A program made the translations under genes and the position numbers. Of a stretch of DNA of 64,000 nucleotides, positions 18,567-26,897 are shown piece by piece. Within the stretch, counting starts at the first letter, position 1. The number at the start of each line of letters is the position of its first letter. The notes below the pieces were generated by a model that saw only the letters and a list, made by a program, of their open reading frames with translations, had not been told where the DNA came from and did not search any database. The stretch spans positions 51,966-115,965 of the forward strand of contig NZ_AUEZ01000022.1 of NCBI RefSeq assembly GCF_000426245.1, given 5' to 3'. The stretch comes from Bradyrhizobium sp. Ai1a-2 (lineage in GTDB: Bacteria; Pseudomonadota; Alphaproteobacteria; Rhizobiales; Xanthobacteraceae).

Positions 18567-20816
18567 CTAAAATCGGTAAGTTGCGGTTCCCAGGATCGTG
18601 CGTCCGAGGCCATAATAGCAATCGCCGCGCGCGTAGCACGCCGCCACGTAACGTTCGTCACCGATGTTATTGACGTTGAGCTGCAGCCTGAACAGGCCGG
18701 GATCGTAGGCGACCATCATGTCGAACAGAGTATAGGCCGGAATGGTGTAGGTGTTGGTCTCTTCGTAGGAGTCGCCGATGTAGCGGACGCCGGCGCCGAC
18801 CGTGACGTCGCGGAGGCCGAGCGCGCTCAGGCGGTACTTGCCCCACAGCGAGGCCTGGTTGGCAGGCACGCCCTCGACGGTTTTGCCGACATTGTCGCCG
18901 CGTTCGACCTTGGCATTGATGTAGGAATAGCTGGCGATCAGGTCGAGATCGGGCGTGACCTTCCCGATGACTTCGATTTCCGCGCCGCGGATACGGACCT
19001 GTCCAATCTGGCTCGACGCGAATGGATTGGATGGATCGGTTGACGCCGCGAGTCGATTTTTCTCTACCGTGTCGTAGATCGCGCCGTTGATGGCGAGGCC
19101 CGGCATCGGCGTGTATTTGAAACCGACCTCGTAGATCTCGCCGCGCTGGTCCTTGCAGGGGCCGTCAACGCAATTGCTGCCGCCAAAGGTCGGGCTGAAA
19201 TACACCGGATTGAACGACTGCGCCCAGACGACGTAGGGATTGAAGCCGACCGGCGTTTCATACATCAGGCTCGCGCGTCCGGTTGTCGCCGACCTGTCGC
19301 TGTCTGCTCCGGTATAGCGCGTGCTGGCATAATCCTGCCGGACCCCGATCGTCGCGAGCCAGGGGCCGAGGCGCATCTGGTCCTGTGCGTAGAGGCCGGT
19401 CTGGGTCTGCTGTGCGTCGGGACCCCGCGTCAGCGCAGGCAGATCGACGCTGGTATAAACCGGCGCATAGAGATCGAACGGCGTCGGGTCGAAGCCGGAG
19501 CCGACGGACGAGCGCGCATAGACGTCGCGATAATCCACGCCGAACAGGACCTTATGCTCGAGCGCACCGGTGAGCGCCTTCACCTGGATATTGTTGTCGA
19601 TGGTGAAGTTATCGTTCGACACTTGCTGATTGGCGCTGTAGCGGTCCACCGTGCGCCGCGCGGCATCAAGGAAGGGGTCGGCCGAGAATACATTCGCATA
19701 GACGGAACGATAGATGCCGTCGACGTGGGCGTAACGCAGGTTCTGGGTGAATTTCACCGCGTCGTTGAAGCTGTGCTCGAACAGGCTGCTGATGGCACCG
19801 GTTTCGGTCTGGTACAGATCGGTGTTGGGATCGCCGACGAAACGGTTACGCGGGATGTAGCCGTTGATGCTCGGCAGGAGCGTGCCTTCGCGCGGCAGGA
19901 AGCCGTTGGTGGTGCCGGTCCGGTCCTTCTGATAGACGCCGAGCACGGTCCAGCTCGTGTTCGTCGTCGGTCGCCAGGTCAGCGATGGCGCCAACAGGAT
20001 GCGATTGTCAGGAACGAAATCGACCTGCGTCCCGCTGTCACGAAACAGGCCGACGAAGCGATAGAGCCATTCACCGTCCTTGGTCAGTTTGCCCGTCGAA
20101 TCCATCTGGACTTGCTTGCGACCGAAATTGTCGAACGACACGCCTATTTCATTGTAGGATTCTGCCCGCGGACGCTTGGAAATCAGGTTGACGAGACCCG
20201 CGGTGGAGGTGTCGCCATAGAGCACCGATGCAGGTCCGCGGAACACTTCGATGCGCTCGAGCATATAAGGATCGACGCGCCACTCGTTGAAGTTATTGCG
20301 GTTGTTCACCCGCGTGCCGTCGAGATAGACGTTTGGGTCCTGGCCGCGAACTTTGAAATAGTCGTTGCGTGAATCGACGCCGCCCGGCTCGGCGAATACA
20401 CCAGGCACGTAGCGCAGGCTTTCCTGGATGTTGGTAGCGCCCTGATCCCGGATCCGCTCGGCGCTGACGACCGAGATAGACTGTGCCGTCTGGCTCAACG
20501 GCGTGTCGGTCTTGGTGCCGGTACCGCTCACCGTCGCGAGGTAGCCTTGCACGGGACCCGTGGCAGTCTCCTGCGTCGAGGCAGCGCCGGGGGTGACTGC
20601 AGCGGCGGCGGGACGATTGGCGGCGCGTGTCGCGTTGCGTCGCGCGGCTGACCGGGCAGACTGAGAGCGTTGTGGACGGACGGCAGGTCGCGGTTTCGCT
20701 TGTTCGACAACGACCGGCGGCAACTGAGTGGACGCCTGGCCAAAAGCAGAAACGTCGAATGCTAAACTCGCAAACGCAATGGTCGACGCGCCAAAGAGAT
20801 ATCTCGCATTGTTCAT
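18567..20816 (-). CDS. TonB-dependent siderophore receptor (FhuA/FoxA-like)
   Basis: Outer-membrane receptor of 749 aa. A signal peptide covers about residues 1-27 and a TonB-box-like PPVVVEQA lies at 33-40, followed by an Arg/Pro/Ala-rich linker to about 95. The plug domain then follows (QTAQSISVVSAERIRDQG, IEVFRGPASVLYGDTSTAG). The beta-barrel ends in CYYGLGRTILGTATYRF with the terminal Phe required for barrel insertion. The plug and the cysteine-containing last hairpin resemble ferric hydroxamate receptors. ATG at 20816 (MNNARYLF) was chosen because it begins the signal peptide. A PepSY membrane protein gene lies upstream on the same strand. Confidence 0.92.
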   Translation of the reverse strand: MNNARYLFGASTIAFASLAFDVSAFGQASTQLPPVVVEQAKPRPAVRPQRSQSARSAARRNATRAANRPAAAAVTPGAASTQETATGPVQGYLATVSGTGTKTDTPLSQTAQSISVVSAERIRDQGATNIQESLRYVPGVFAEPGGVDSRNDYFKVRGQDPNVYLDGTRVNNRNNFNEWRVDPYMLERIEVFRGPASVLYGDTSTAGLVNLISKRPRAESYNEIGVSFDNFGRKQVQMDSTGKLTKDGEWLYRFVGLFRDSGTQVDFVPDNRILLAPSLTWRPTTNTSWTVLGVYQKDRTGTTNGFLPREGTLLPSINGYIPRNRFVGDPNTDLYQTETGAISSLFEHSFNDAVKFTQNLRYAHVDGIYRSVYANVFSADPFLDAARRTVDRYSANQQVSNDNFTIDNNIQVKALTGALEHKVLFGVDYRDVYARSSVGSGFDPTPFDLYAPVYTSVDLPALTRGPDAQQTQTGLYAQDQMRLGPWLATIGVRQDYASTRYTGADSDRSATTGRASLMYETPVGFNPYVVWAQSFNPVYFSPTFGGSNCVDGPCKDQRGEIYEVGFKYTPMPGLAINGAIYDTVEKNRLAASTDPSNPFASSQIGQVRIRGAEIEVIGKVTPDLDLIASYSYINAKVERGDNVGKTVEGVPANQASLWGKYRLSALGLRDVTVGAGVRYIGDSYEETNTYTIPAYTLFDMMVAYDPGLFRLQLNVNNIGDERYVAACYARGDCYYGLGRTILGTATYRF

Positions 20817-20900
20817 CACCGCTACACCGCCCCAGTCCAACTGATATTGCTTAGCAGTGGTAACAACGGTGGTAGTGCGTCGAAAGTGGATTCAGGCTTT

Positions 20901-20978
20901 ATTCCGAGATCTAGAACTAGAAGAACTCCATGTGGAATGATTCCAAGATCTGGAATTAGAAGCACTCTAGGTGAAACG
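20901..20978 (-). promoter_or_regulatory. 39-bp tandem repeat with nested palindromes upstream of the receptor gene
   Basis: Two head-to-tail 39-bp units (20901-20939 and 20940-20978) match at 31 of 39 positions. Across the junction lie TGGAATGATTCCA (a perfect 13-bp palindrome, 20933-20945) and ATTCCA-N5-TGGAAT (20940-20956). They sit 85-165 bases before the receptor start, so a double operator for an iron regulator such as Irr, Fur or RirA is plausible. No exact consensus match can be claimed. Confidence 0.5.
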
Positions 20979-21029
20979 TTCGGACGGGCCGATCCAGCTA
21001 TCAGGCAAACTACTGACGCTCCCGATGCA

Positions 21030-22322
21030 TCACTCCGCTGCGGCGAGCACCTGCTGCGCAGAACGGCTTTGGCTGTTCGCTCTTGCAGCCAGCCGGGCAC
21101 GCCGTTTGCGATACCAGATCACAACGCCGGTCACCGATAGCGCCGCCACCACGATGCCCATCAGCGAAATAAGGATTCGTCCCGGCAGTCCGAGAATGCG
21201 TCCCGAATGCATTGGAAACTGAGCCTGGACAAAGATGTCAGCCGCTGTGCCCTGCCACGGCACGCGCGCACCGAGCGGGCGGCCGTCCTGGCCATCGTAA
21301 TATAGCTGCGCCGGGCCGACACCACCGGCACCATGGTCGTCTCCGGGACGGAAGAAGCTGACGCTGTAGATGTCAAATTGTCGGGCGTAGTAGACCGCCC
21401 CGACCGGTTCAGTCCAACCGCGACTTCGCCCATCCGCTTCGCCCTTTGCAATGATGTCAGCGAACGAAAGCTTGGGCGCGGCCGGCTGATCGAGTGGTGC
21501 AGGCGTGCGCACTTCATATGGCGTTGGCGTGTAGTTCGACACCGTCTTCATGAGCGGCGAAAACACTTCGAAATAGAGATTGAGCGAAAAGGCGGTGAAC
21601 GCAATGACGAGGAGCAGAGCCCAAGTCCACAGGCCGAAGGCGCGATGGATGTCGAAATTGATGCGGTAAGCGCTTCCCTTTGTCTTAATAACCCAGGCCG
21701 GCTTCCATCTCGCCCAGAAGCCGCGGTCAAGCTGGCGCGTTACGACCGCGGGTCTGGCGGCACTGCTCTTACGACGCGCCGGCAGCGTCAGGTAGAAGCC
21801 GACAAAACAGTCGAGAGTCCAAATGATGGCGATGATGCCAAGCAGGCGTGTGCCCCAGCGATCGCTGCCCCAGAACTCGGGAATGTGAAGGGTATAGTGC
21901 AGCTTGTAGAGAAACGAGACGAAGTTTTCTCGCGTCACAGGCCATACCGCGCCCCAGTAACGACGGCCGAGTTCTTCGCCGGTCGCAGGGTCGAGAAACA
22001 CCTGATTGTAGTTCAGCTCAAACCGCTTTCCAGTTGCCGGGTCGATTGCGGGCTCCACGAAGAACGACAAGGCGTCTCCGGCCTCTGGCGTCGTCACGAG
22101 ATAACTGACACGCACCCGCGGATCACGATCCTCGATCAGCTTTGCCAGTTCTGTGGACGGCCTGGCCGGTCCGGACGTCTTCGCCGAGGTGAGGCGGCTA
22201 TTGAGCCATTCGTCGAGGGCATGGTCCCAGGAAATCACCGCTCCCGTCACGCCGGAGAAAAACAGAAACGCAGCGGTGATGAGGCCCGCCCAGCGGTGGA
22301 TGATTCCAAACGGAGCTCTCAT
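21030..22322 (-). CDS. PepSY-associated membrane protein (PiuB-like)
   Basis: 430 aa. First hydrophobic segment at about residues 10-32 (HRWAGLITAAFLFFSGVTGAVISW), then a periplasmic PepSY-like region, a membrane helix near 165-185 (LLGIIAIIWTLDCFVGFYLTL), another near 235-255, and a last one near 385-405 followed by a basic tail. This is the layout of the PepSY/PiuB family of inner-membrane proteins found with TonB receptors and thought to reduce ferric siderophores. The receptor gene lies 213 bases downstream, which supports a role in iron uptake. Confidence 0.88.
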   Translation of the reverse strand: MRAPFGIIHRWAGLITAAFLFFSGVTGAVISWDHALDEWLNSRLTSAKTSGPARPSTELAKLIEDRDPRVRVSYLVTTPEAGDALSFFVEPAIDPATGKRFELNYNQVFLDPATGEELGRRYWGAVWPVTRENFVSFLYKLHYTLHIPEFWGSDRWGTRLLGIIAIIWTLDCFVGFYLTLPARRKSSAARPAVVTRQLDRGFWARWKPAWVIKTKGSAYRINFDIHRAFGLWTWALLLVIAFTAFSLNLYFEVFSPLMKTVSNYTPTPYEVRTPAPLDQPAAPKLSFADIIAKGEADGRSRGWTEPVGAVYYARQFDIYSVSFFRPGDDHGAGGVGPAQLYYDGQDGRPLGARVPWQGTAADIFVQAQFPMHSGRILGLPGRILISLMGIVVAALSVTGVVIWYRKRRARLAARANSQSRSAQQVLAAAE

Positions 22323-22706
22323 TCTCTGGCCTCATGCCCTCGGTCGGGAACAGCAGCTCAACGCCTGAACTGGTGAAACGCTCTGAAGGTTCGCGGAGCT
22401 CCTTGGTCCTAACCCATCCAGGGTTGATCCAATACGACCACGTTTTTGAATTTCTCTAGTGTCGCATTCGGGCTCGTCGTTGCGGCATATGACGCGTTGC
22501 AAGGCCGTGACGTGAGGCCGCCGCCTTTAACGCTGCGTCCCCACGTCGCACCCCGCCGATAACTCGATGCTGCCGAGCGAGCGCGCGCCAGCGCCGCGCG
22601 ATGCCTACGAGGCCGGCCGGCCCGACGGTCCGAGGTCGTTTGCGAATGTCGCATGGGCTGGCCGGGGTATCGTTCCCTAGCGAGCTGTCGCGAAGACAGT
22701 TTGGTT
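22323..22706. other. Gap without a supported gene
   Basis: 384 bases between the PepSY membrane protein gene and the small PepSY gene. The only long frame, on the minus strand, is Arg/Ser/Ala-rich and looks like chance. No repeat or clear promoter was found; the promoter of the downstream membrane protein gene is presumably here. Confidence 0.5.
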
Positions 22707-22940
22707 TTACGGAAGTTCTTTGAAGCGGCCGCTGCTATCGACGACAAGCGATACGGCTTTGCCGTTTTTCACAGCCTGGAAGGTGGTGATCTTTCCGGAT
22801 TTCATTTCGCGGATTTGGGTATAGCCCTCACGCTCGAGCTTCACTGTGATCTCCTCCAGGCTCAGTCCATAAGCAGTCGAGATGGCACCGATCATCGCTA
22901 CGGCGCAAAGGACGGATCGATAGATCGCTCGAGCCGGCAT
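22707..22940 (-). CDS. Small periplasmic PepSY-domain protein
   Basis: 77 aa. Signal peptide over about residues 1-25 (SVLCAVAMIGAISTAYG), then one PepSY unit: LSLEEITVKLEREGYTQIREMKSGK followed by FQAVKNGKAVSLVVDSSGRF. Single PepSY domains of this size are seen near heme and metal handling genes and in periplasmic inhibitors; the exact role is unknown. It lies upstream of the larger PepSY protein, and the shared domain type suggests a common context. Confidence 0.82.
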   Translation of the reverse strand: MPARAIYRSVLCAVAMIGAISTAYGLSLEEITVKLEREGYTQIREMKSGKITTFQAVKNGKAVSLVVDSSGRFKELP

Positions 22941-22993
22941 GAGCTTCTCCTTTGGTGTCCATCGTCGGGACTGGTGGCATCACGCCGCAAAAC

Positions 22994-23022
22994 AAAAAGG
23001 CGCCCCTCTCGGAGCGCCTTTC
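22994..23022 (-). terminator. glnA terminator
   Basis: On the minus strand AAAGGCGCTCC pairs with GGGGCGCCTTT around GAGA, ending in TTTTTG. It lies just past the glnA stop. Confidence 0.9.
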
Positions 23023-23044
23023 GCATCGTTGCGGCGGTGAAAAC

Positions 23045-24454
23045 TCACTGCGAATAGTACATGTCGAATTCGACCGGATGCGGGGTCATTTCGAAGCGCT
23101 CGACTTCGGTCATCTTGAGTTCGATGTAGGCGTCGATGAAGTCGTCGTCGAACACGCCGCCGGCCTTCAGGAATGCGCGGTCCTTGTCGAGATTTTCCAG
23201 CGCCTCGCGCAGGCTGCCGCATACGGTCGGGATCGACTTCAGCTCTTCCTTCGGCAGGTCGTAGAGGTCCTTGTCCATCGCCGGGCCCGGATCGAGCTTG
23301 TTCTTGACGCCGTCGAGGCCGGCCATCAGCATCGCGGCGAAGCCGAGATAGGGGTTGGCCATCGGATCGGGGAAGCGGACCTCGACGCGCTTGGCCTTCG
23401 GCGAAGCGGTGTAGGGGATGCGGCAGGAGGCCGAGCGGTTGCGCGCGGAGTAGGCGAGCAGCACGGGGGCCTCATAGCCCGGCACCAGACGCTTGTAGGA
23501 GTTGGTGGACGGGTTGGTGAAGGCGTTGATGGCCTTCGCGTGCTTGATGATGCCGGCGATGTAGGAGAGGCAGGTCTCCGAGAGGTCGGAATACTTGTTG
23601 CCGGCGAACACCGGCTTGCCTTCCTTCCAGATCGACTGGTGGCAGTGCATGCCCGAGCCGTTGTCGCCATAGACCGGCTTCGGCATGAAGGTGGCGGTCT
23701 TGCCGTAGATGTGCGCGACCTGATGGATGCAGTACTTGTAGATCTGCATCTGGTCGGCCATCAGCGTCAGCGTGTCGAACTTCATGCCGAGCTCGTGCTG
23801 GGCGGAAGCGACTTCGTGGTGATGCTTCTCGACCTTGACGCCCATCTTGGCCATGGCGCCGAGCATTTCCGAGCGCATGTCCTGCACCGAGTCCTGCGGC
23901 GGCACCGGGAAATAACCGCCCTTGGTGCGGATGCGGTGGCCGAGATTGCCGCCCTCATATTCGGTGTCGGAATTGGTCGGCAGCTCCGAGGAGTCGAGCC
24001 GGAAGCCGGTGTTGTACGGCGTGGAGGAGAAGCGAACGTCGTCGAACACGAAGAATTCCGCTTCGGGACCGAAATAGACGGTGTCGCCCACGCCCATCGA
24101 CTTCACCATCGCTTCCGCCTTCTTGGCGATGCCGCGCGGATCGCGGTTATAGGGCTCGCCGGTGGTCGGCTCGAGCACGTCGCAGGTGATCACCATCGTG
24201 GTCTCGGCGAAGAACGGGTCGATCGTCGCGGTAACGGGATCGGGCATCAGGCACATGTCGGACTCGTTGATCGCCTTCCAGCCGGCGATCGAGGAGCCGT
24301 CGAACATGGTGCCTTCGGCGAAGACCTCGTCGTCGATCATGCCGACGTCGAAGGTCACGTGCTGCCACTTGCCGCGCGGATCGGTGAAGCGAAGATCGAC
24401 GTATTTGACGTCGTTGTCCTTGATCGATTTCAGGACGTCTTTGGCGGTCTTCAT
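23045..24454 (-). CDS. glnA: Glutamine synthetase type I
   Basis: Makes glutamine from glutamate, ammonia and ATP; dodecameric cytoplasmic enzyme. 469 aa. Key segments: FDGSSIAGWKAI, GPEAEFFVFD, NGSGMHCHQS, and the adenylylation site Tyr398 in KDLYDLPKEE, so activity should be switched by GlnE. AAGGGAT lies before the ATG at 24454. It lies 149 bases downstream of glnB, and probably shares its nitrogen-regulated transcript as well as having its own leader. Confidence 0.98.
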   Translation of the reverse strand: MKTAKDVLKSIKDNDVKYVDLRFTDPRGKWQHVTFDVGMIDDEVFAEGTMFDGSSIAGWKAINESDMCLMPDPVTATIDPFFAETTMVITCDVLEPTTGEPYNRDPRGIAKKAEAMVKSMGVGDTVYFGPEAEFFVFDDVRFSSTPYNTGFRLDSSELPTNSDTEYEGGNLGHRIRTKGGYFPVPPQDSVQDMRSEMLGAMAKMGVKVEKHHHEVASAQHELGMKFDTLTLMADQMQIYKYCIHQVAHIYGKTATFMPKPVYGDNGSGMHCHQSIWKEGKPVFAGNKYSDLSETCLSYIAGIIKHAKAINAFTNPSTNSYKRLVPGYEAPVLLAYSARNRSASCRIPYTASPKAKRVEVRFPDPMANPYLGFAAMLMAGLDGVKNKLDPGPAMDKDLYDLPKEELKSIPTVCGSLREALENLDKDRAFLKAGGVFDDDFIDAYIELKMTEVERFEMTPHPVEFDMYYSQ

Positions 24455-24603
24455 GAGTATCCCTTTTGACTTTGCGGGTCGGTTTCCAGGTGAGCGACGT
24501 TGTTCTCGCTTGGCCAGGTTTCGCGCGATGATACAAACGAAATCAGGCCGCCAAAGGCAGCCTTATTCTTTATTGGGTCGCAAGATTGCGGATAGCACCG
24601 GGC

Positions 24604-24942
24604 TCAAATAGCGTCCAGCCCGGATTCGCCGGTCCGGATGCGGATCGCTTCCTCGATGTTGGAAACGAAAATCTTGCCGTCGCCGATGCGACCAGTCTGC
24701 GCCGCGCGACGGATCGCATCGATCGCCTTCTCGACCAGGTCGTCGCCGATCACGATCTCGATCTTCACCTTGGGCAGGAAGTCGACGATGTATTCCGCGC
24801 CGCGATAAAGCTCGGCGTGACCCTTCTGCCGTCCAAACCCCTTGGCCTCCGTTACCGTGATGCCCTGAAGTCCGACTTCCTGAAGCGCCTCTTTCACCTC
24901 GTCGAGCTTGAACGGCTTGATGATGGCTTCGATTTTCTTCAC
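24604..24942 (-). CDS. glnB: Nitrogen regulatory protein PII
   Basis: 112-aa trimeric signal protein that senses 2-oxoglutarate, ATP/ADP and uridylylation. The T-loop has Tyr51 in YRGAEYIVDF; KKIEAIIKPFKLDEVK at the start and RTGESGLDAI at the end are typical of GlnB. The start is GTG at 24942, with GGGAGG six bases upstream; a longer frame would add 26 unrelated residues. The glnB-glnA order is the usual one in rhizobia. Confidence 0.96.
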   Translation of the reverse strand: MKKIEAIIKPFKLDEVKEALQEVGLQGITVTEAKGFGRQKGHAELYRGAEYIVDFLPKVKIEIVIGDDLVEKAIDAIRRAAQTGRIGDGKIFVSNIEEAIRIRTGESGLDAI

Positions 24943-25088
24943 TGAAGGCCTCCCGGGCATTTCCAGAATACAAGTGCAGCTAGGTTCGATGCGCGTGGCG
25001 CAATCAGTTCGATCCGTCAACTCCCGGCGGAGCCGGAAACGCTCGCCACGGCCGCACGGGGCGGGCCGTTCCGAGCGGCTTCCTCAAA

Positions 25089-25104
25089 AGCAGGGTCTAT
25101 GCCA
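25089..25104 (-). promoter_or_regulatory. Sigma-54 (-24/-12) promoter of glnB
   Basis: Minus strand reads TGGCATAGACCCTGCT, matching TGGCAC-N5-TTGCW with the invariant GG and GC in correct register (one mismatch in each box). It would give a leader of roughly 135 bases to the glnB GTG. I recall an NtrC-dependent promoter reported for glnB of Bradyrhizobium japonicum. No convincing NtrC site was found upstream by eye. Confidence 0.65.
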
Positions 25105-25298
25105 AGTTGTAAATGTCCCTGATTTCGGAATGTTATCAGCCTTTTAACGGGCAGACAGACAAGGTTGGACCGAGCGCCCCATGATACCGAAGCCTGCGAA
25201 ATAGGCAAACGGATGAATTGGTGTGCAATCACCGGCGGAAGATCGACGCGAGCCGGGCGAGATGCCTCTCGAAAAGGCTGATAGATTGAGGATTCAGC

Positions 25299-26798
25299 AT
25301 GGAAGTCCTGACCACGGCTGAAATGGAACGCGCCGATCGGCTGACCATCGCCGAGGGCACACCCGGCTTTTCGCTGATGATGAGCGCGGGGCAGGCGGTC
25401 GCCGAAGCGGCCATGGACCTGGTCGAGGAGGGGCCGATCCTGGTGGTGGCGGGCCGCGGCAACAATGGCGGCGATGGCTTTGTCGCCGCCGCCGAACTCG
25501 CCGCACGAGGGCGGGAGGTCTCGGTCATCCTGCTGTGCGAGCGCGACAGCCTGAGGGGCGATGCGGCGCTCGCTGCACGCGGCTGGAAGTATCCGGTGCT
25601 GCCGTTCAACCCGCAGGCGATCGGCAAGCCCGCACTGATCATCGATGCGCTGTTCGGCGCCGGGCTCAACCGTCCCGTGAAGGGCGAACCCTACGAGATG
25701 ATCGAGGCTGTCAACGCCCATGGCACGCCGGTGCTAGCCGTTGACCTGCCGAGCGGCATCAATGGCACCAGCGGTGTCCCGATGGGGATTGCGATCCGCG
25801 CCACCGAGACCGTGACCTTCTTCCGTCGCAAGCCGGCGCATCTGCTGTTGCCGGGCCGGATGTATTGCGGCCGTGTGCGCGTCGCCGACATCGGCATCGA
25901 TCCGAAGGTGCTCGAGGAAATCCGGCCCGCAACCTTCGAGAACGTTCCGTCGACCTGGCAGCGCGCGTTTCCGGTGCCGAAGATCGACGGCCACAAATAT
26001 TCCCGCGGTCACGTCCTCGCCGTTTCCGGCGACCTCGCCGCGACCGGCGCCTCGCGGCTTGCCGCGCGCGGCGCGCTGCGGGCAGGAGCGGGCCTGGTGA
26101 CGCTGGCCTCGCCGAGCGATGCGCTGGTGGTGAATGCCGTGGCGCTGACGGCGGTGATGGTGCGCGCGGTCGACAATGCGATCCAGTTCGCCGATCTCCT
26201 GAACGACAGGCGGATGAACACGAGCGTGATCGGGCCCGGTGCCGGCGTCGGCCCGCGCACGCGCGATTTCGTCCACACCGCGCTCGCGGCCAAGCGCAAC
26301 CTGGTGCTGGACGCGGATGCGCTGACCAGCTTTGCCGATGCGCCGGAGCGGTTGTTCGAGGCGATCAAGGCATCGGACGGTGCGCCGGTCGTGCTGACGC
26401 CGCATGAGGGTGAGTTCCCGCGGCTGTTCAGCGACATCAGCAACAAGCATCCCGGTCGCTCCAAGCTCGAGCGCGTACGCGCCGCCGCCGAGCGCTCCGG
26501 CGCGGTGGTATTGTTGAAAGGACCCGACACGGTGGTGGCCGCGCCCGATGGCCGCGCCACCATCGCCTCGAACGCGCCGCCCTGGCTCGCCACTGCCGGC
26601 GCCGGCGACGTGCTGTCCGGCATCATCGCGGGGTTGCTGGCGCAAGGCGTGCCCGCCTTCGAGGGCGCCAGCATGGGCGCCTGGATGCACGGCGAAGCCG
26701 CGGTGGAAGCGGGGCCGGGCCTGATCGCCGAAGACCTTCCCGAGACGCTGCCGGCAGTCTTCCGCCGGCTGTATGACGGATTGGGGATTGAGTATTGA
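25299..26798 (+). CDS. nnr: Bifunctional NAD(P)H-hydrate epimerase / ADP-dependent dehydratase
   Basis: Repairs hydrated NADH and NADPH (NADHX/NADPHX). 499 aa. N-terminal epimerase (YjeF-N) at about 1-210 with GRGNNGGDGFVAA and AVDLPSGING; C-terminal dehydratase (YjeF-C/CARKD) at about 225-495 with KYSRGHVLAVSG, VIGPGAG, LTPHEGEF, LKGPDTVVA and NAPPWLATAGAGDVLSG, in which GAGD is the catalytic loop. It is divergent from glnB. A palindrome follows the stop within six bases. Confidence 0.94.
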   Translation: MEVLTTAEMERADRLTIAEGTPGFSLMMSAGQAVAEAAMDLVEEGPILVVAGRGNNGGDGFVAAAELAARGREVSVILLCERDSLRGDAALAARGWKYPVLPFNPQAIGKPALIIDALFGAGLNRPVKGEPYEMIEAVNAHGTPVLAVDLPSGINGTSGVPMGIAIRATETVTFFRRKPAHLLLPGRMYCGRVRVADIGIDPKVLEEIRPATFENVPSTWQRAFPVPKIDGHKYSRGHVLAVSGDLAATGASRLAARGALRAGAGLVTLASPSDALVVNAVALTAVMVRAVDNAIQFADLLNDRRMNTSVIGPGAGVGPRTRDFVHTALAAKRNLVLDADALTSFADAPERLFEAIKASDGAPVVLTPHEGEFPRLFSDISNKHPGRSKLERVRAAAERSGAVVLLKGPDTVVAAPDGRATIASNAPPWLATAGAGDVLSGIIAGLLAQGVPAFEGASMGAWMHGEAAVEAGPGLIAEDLPETLPAVFRRLYDGLGIEY

Positions 26799-26803
26799 GA
26801 GGG

Positions 26804-26889
26804 CGTAGGATGGGTAGAGCGCAGCGAAACCCATCGATTTGCATCTGCGGCGGAGATGATGGGTTTCGCTGCGCTCTACCCATCCTACG
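26804..26889. repeat. Dispersed palindrome, family CGTAGGATGGGTAGAGCG (copy 2)
   Basis: Perfect 32-bp arms at 26804-26835 and 26858-26889 around a 22-base loop. Relative to the copy at 17777 the left arm has GAGCGCAGCG for GAGCGAAGCG and the right arm has the matching change, so pairing is kept. It lies between two convergent genes and may serve as a bidirectional transcript end. Confidence 0.9.
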
Positions 26890-26897
26890 GCAGTGGG

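Noticed and set aside
22409..22747. 112-residue minus-strand frame in the gap between the PepSY genes
   Set aside because: Arg/Ser-rich, overlaps the start of the small PepSY gene region and lacks a binding site.
24495..24520. Second -24/-12 promoter in front of glnA
   Set aside because: TGGCC is present but the required GC at -12 is missing in the correct register.
25205..25235. NtrC-type site near GGTGTGCAATCACC
   Set aside because: The half-sites are in the opposite order to the NtrC consensus (GCACC before GGTGC).
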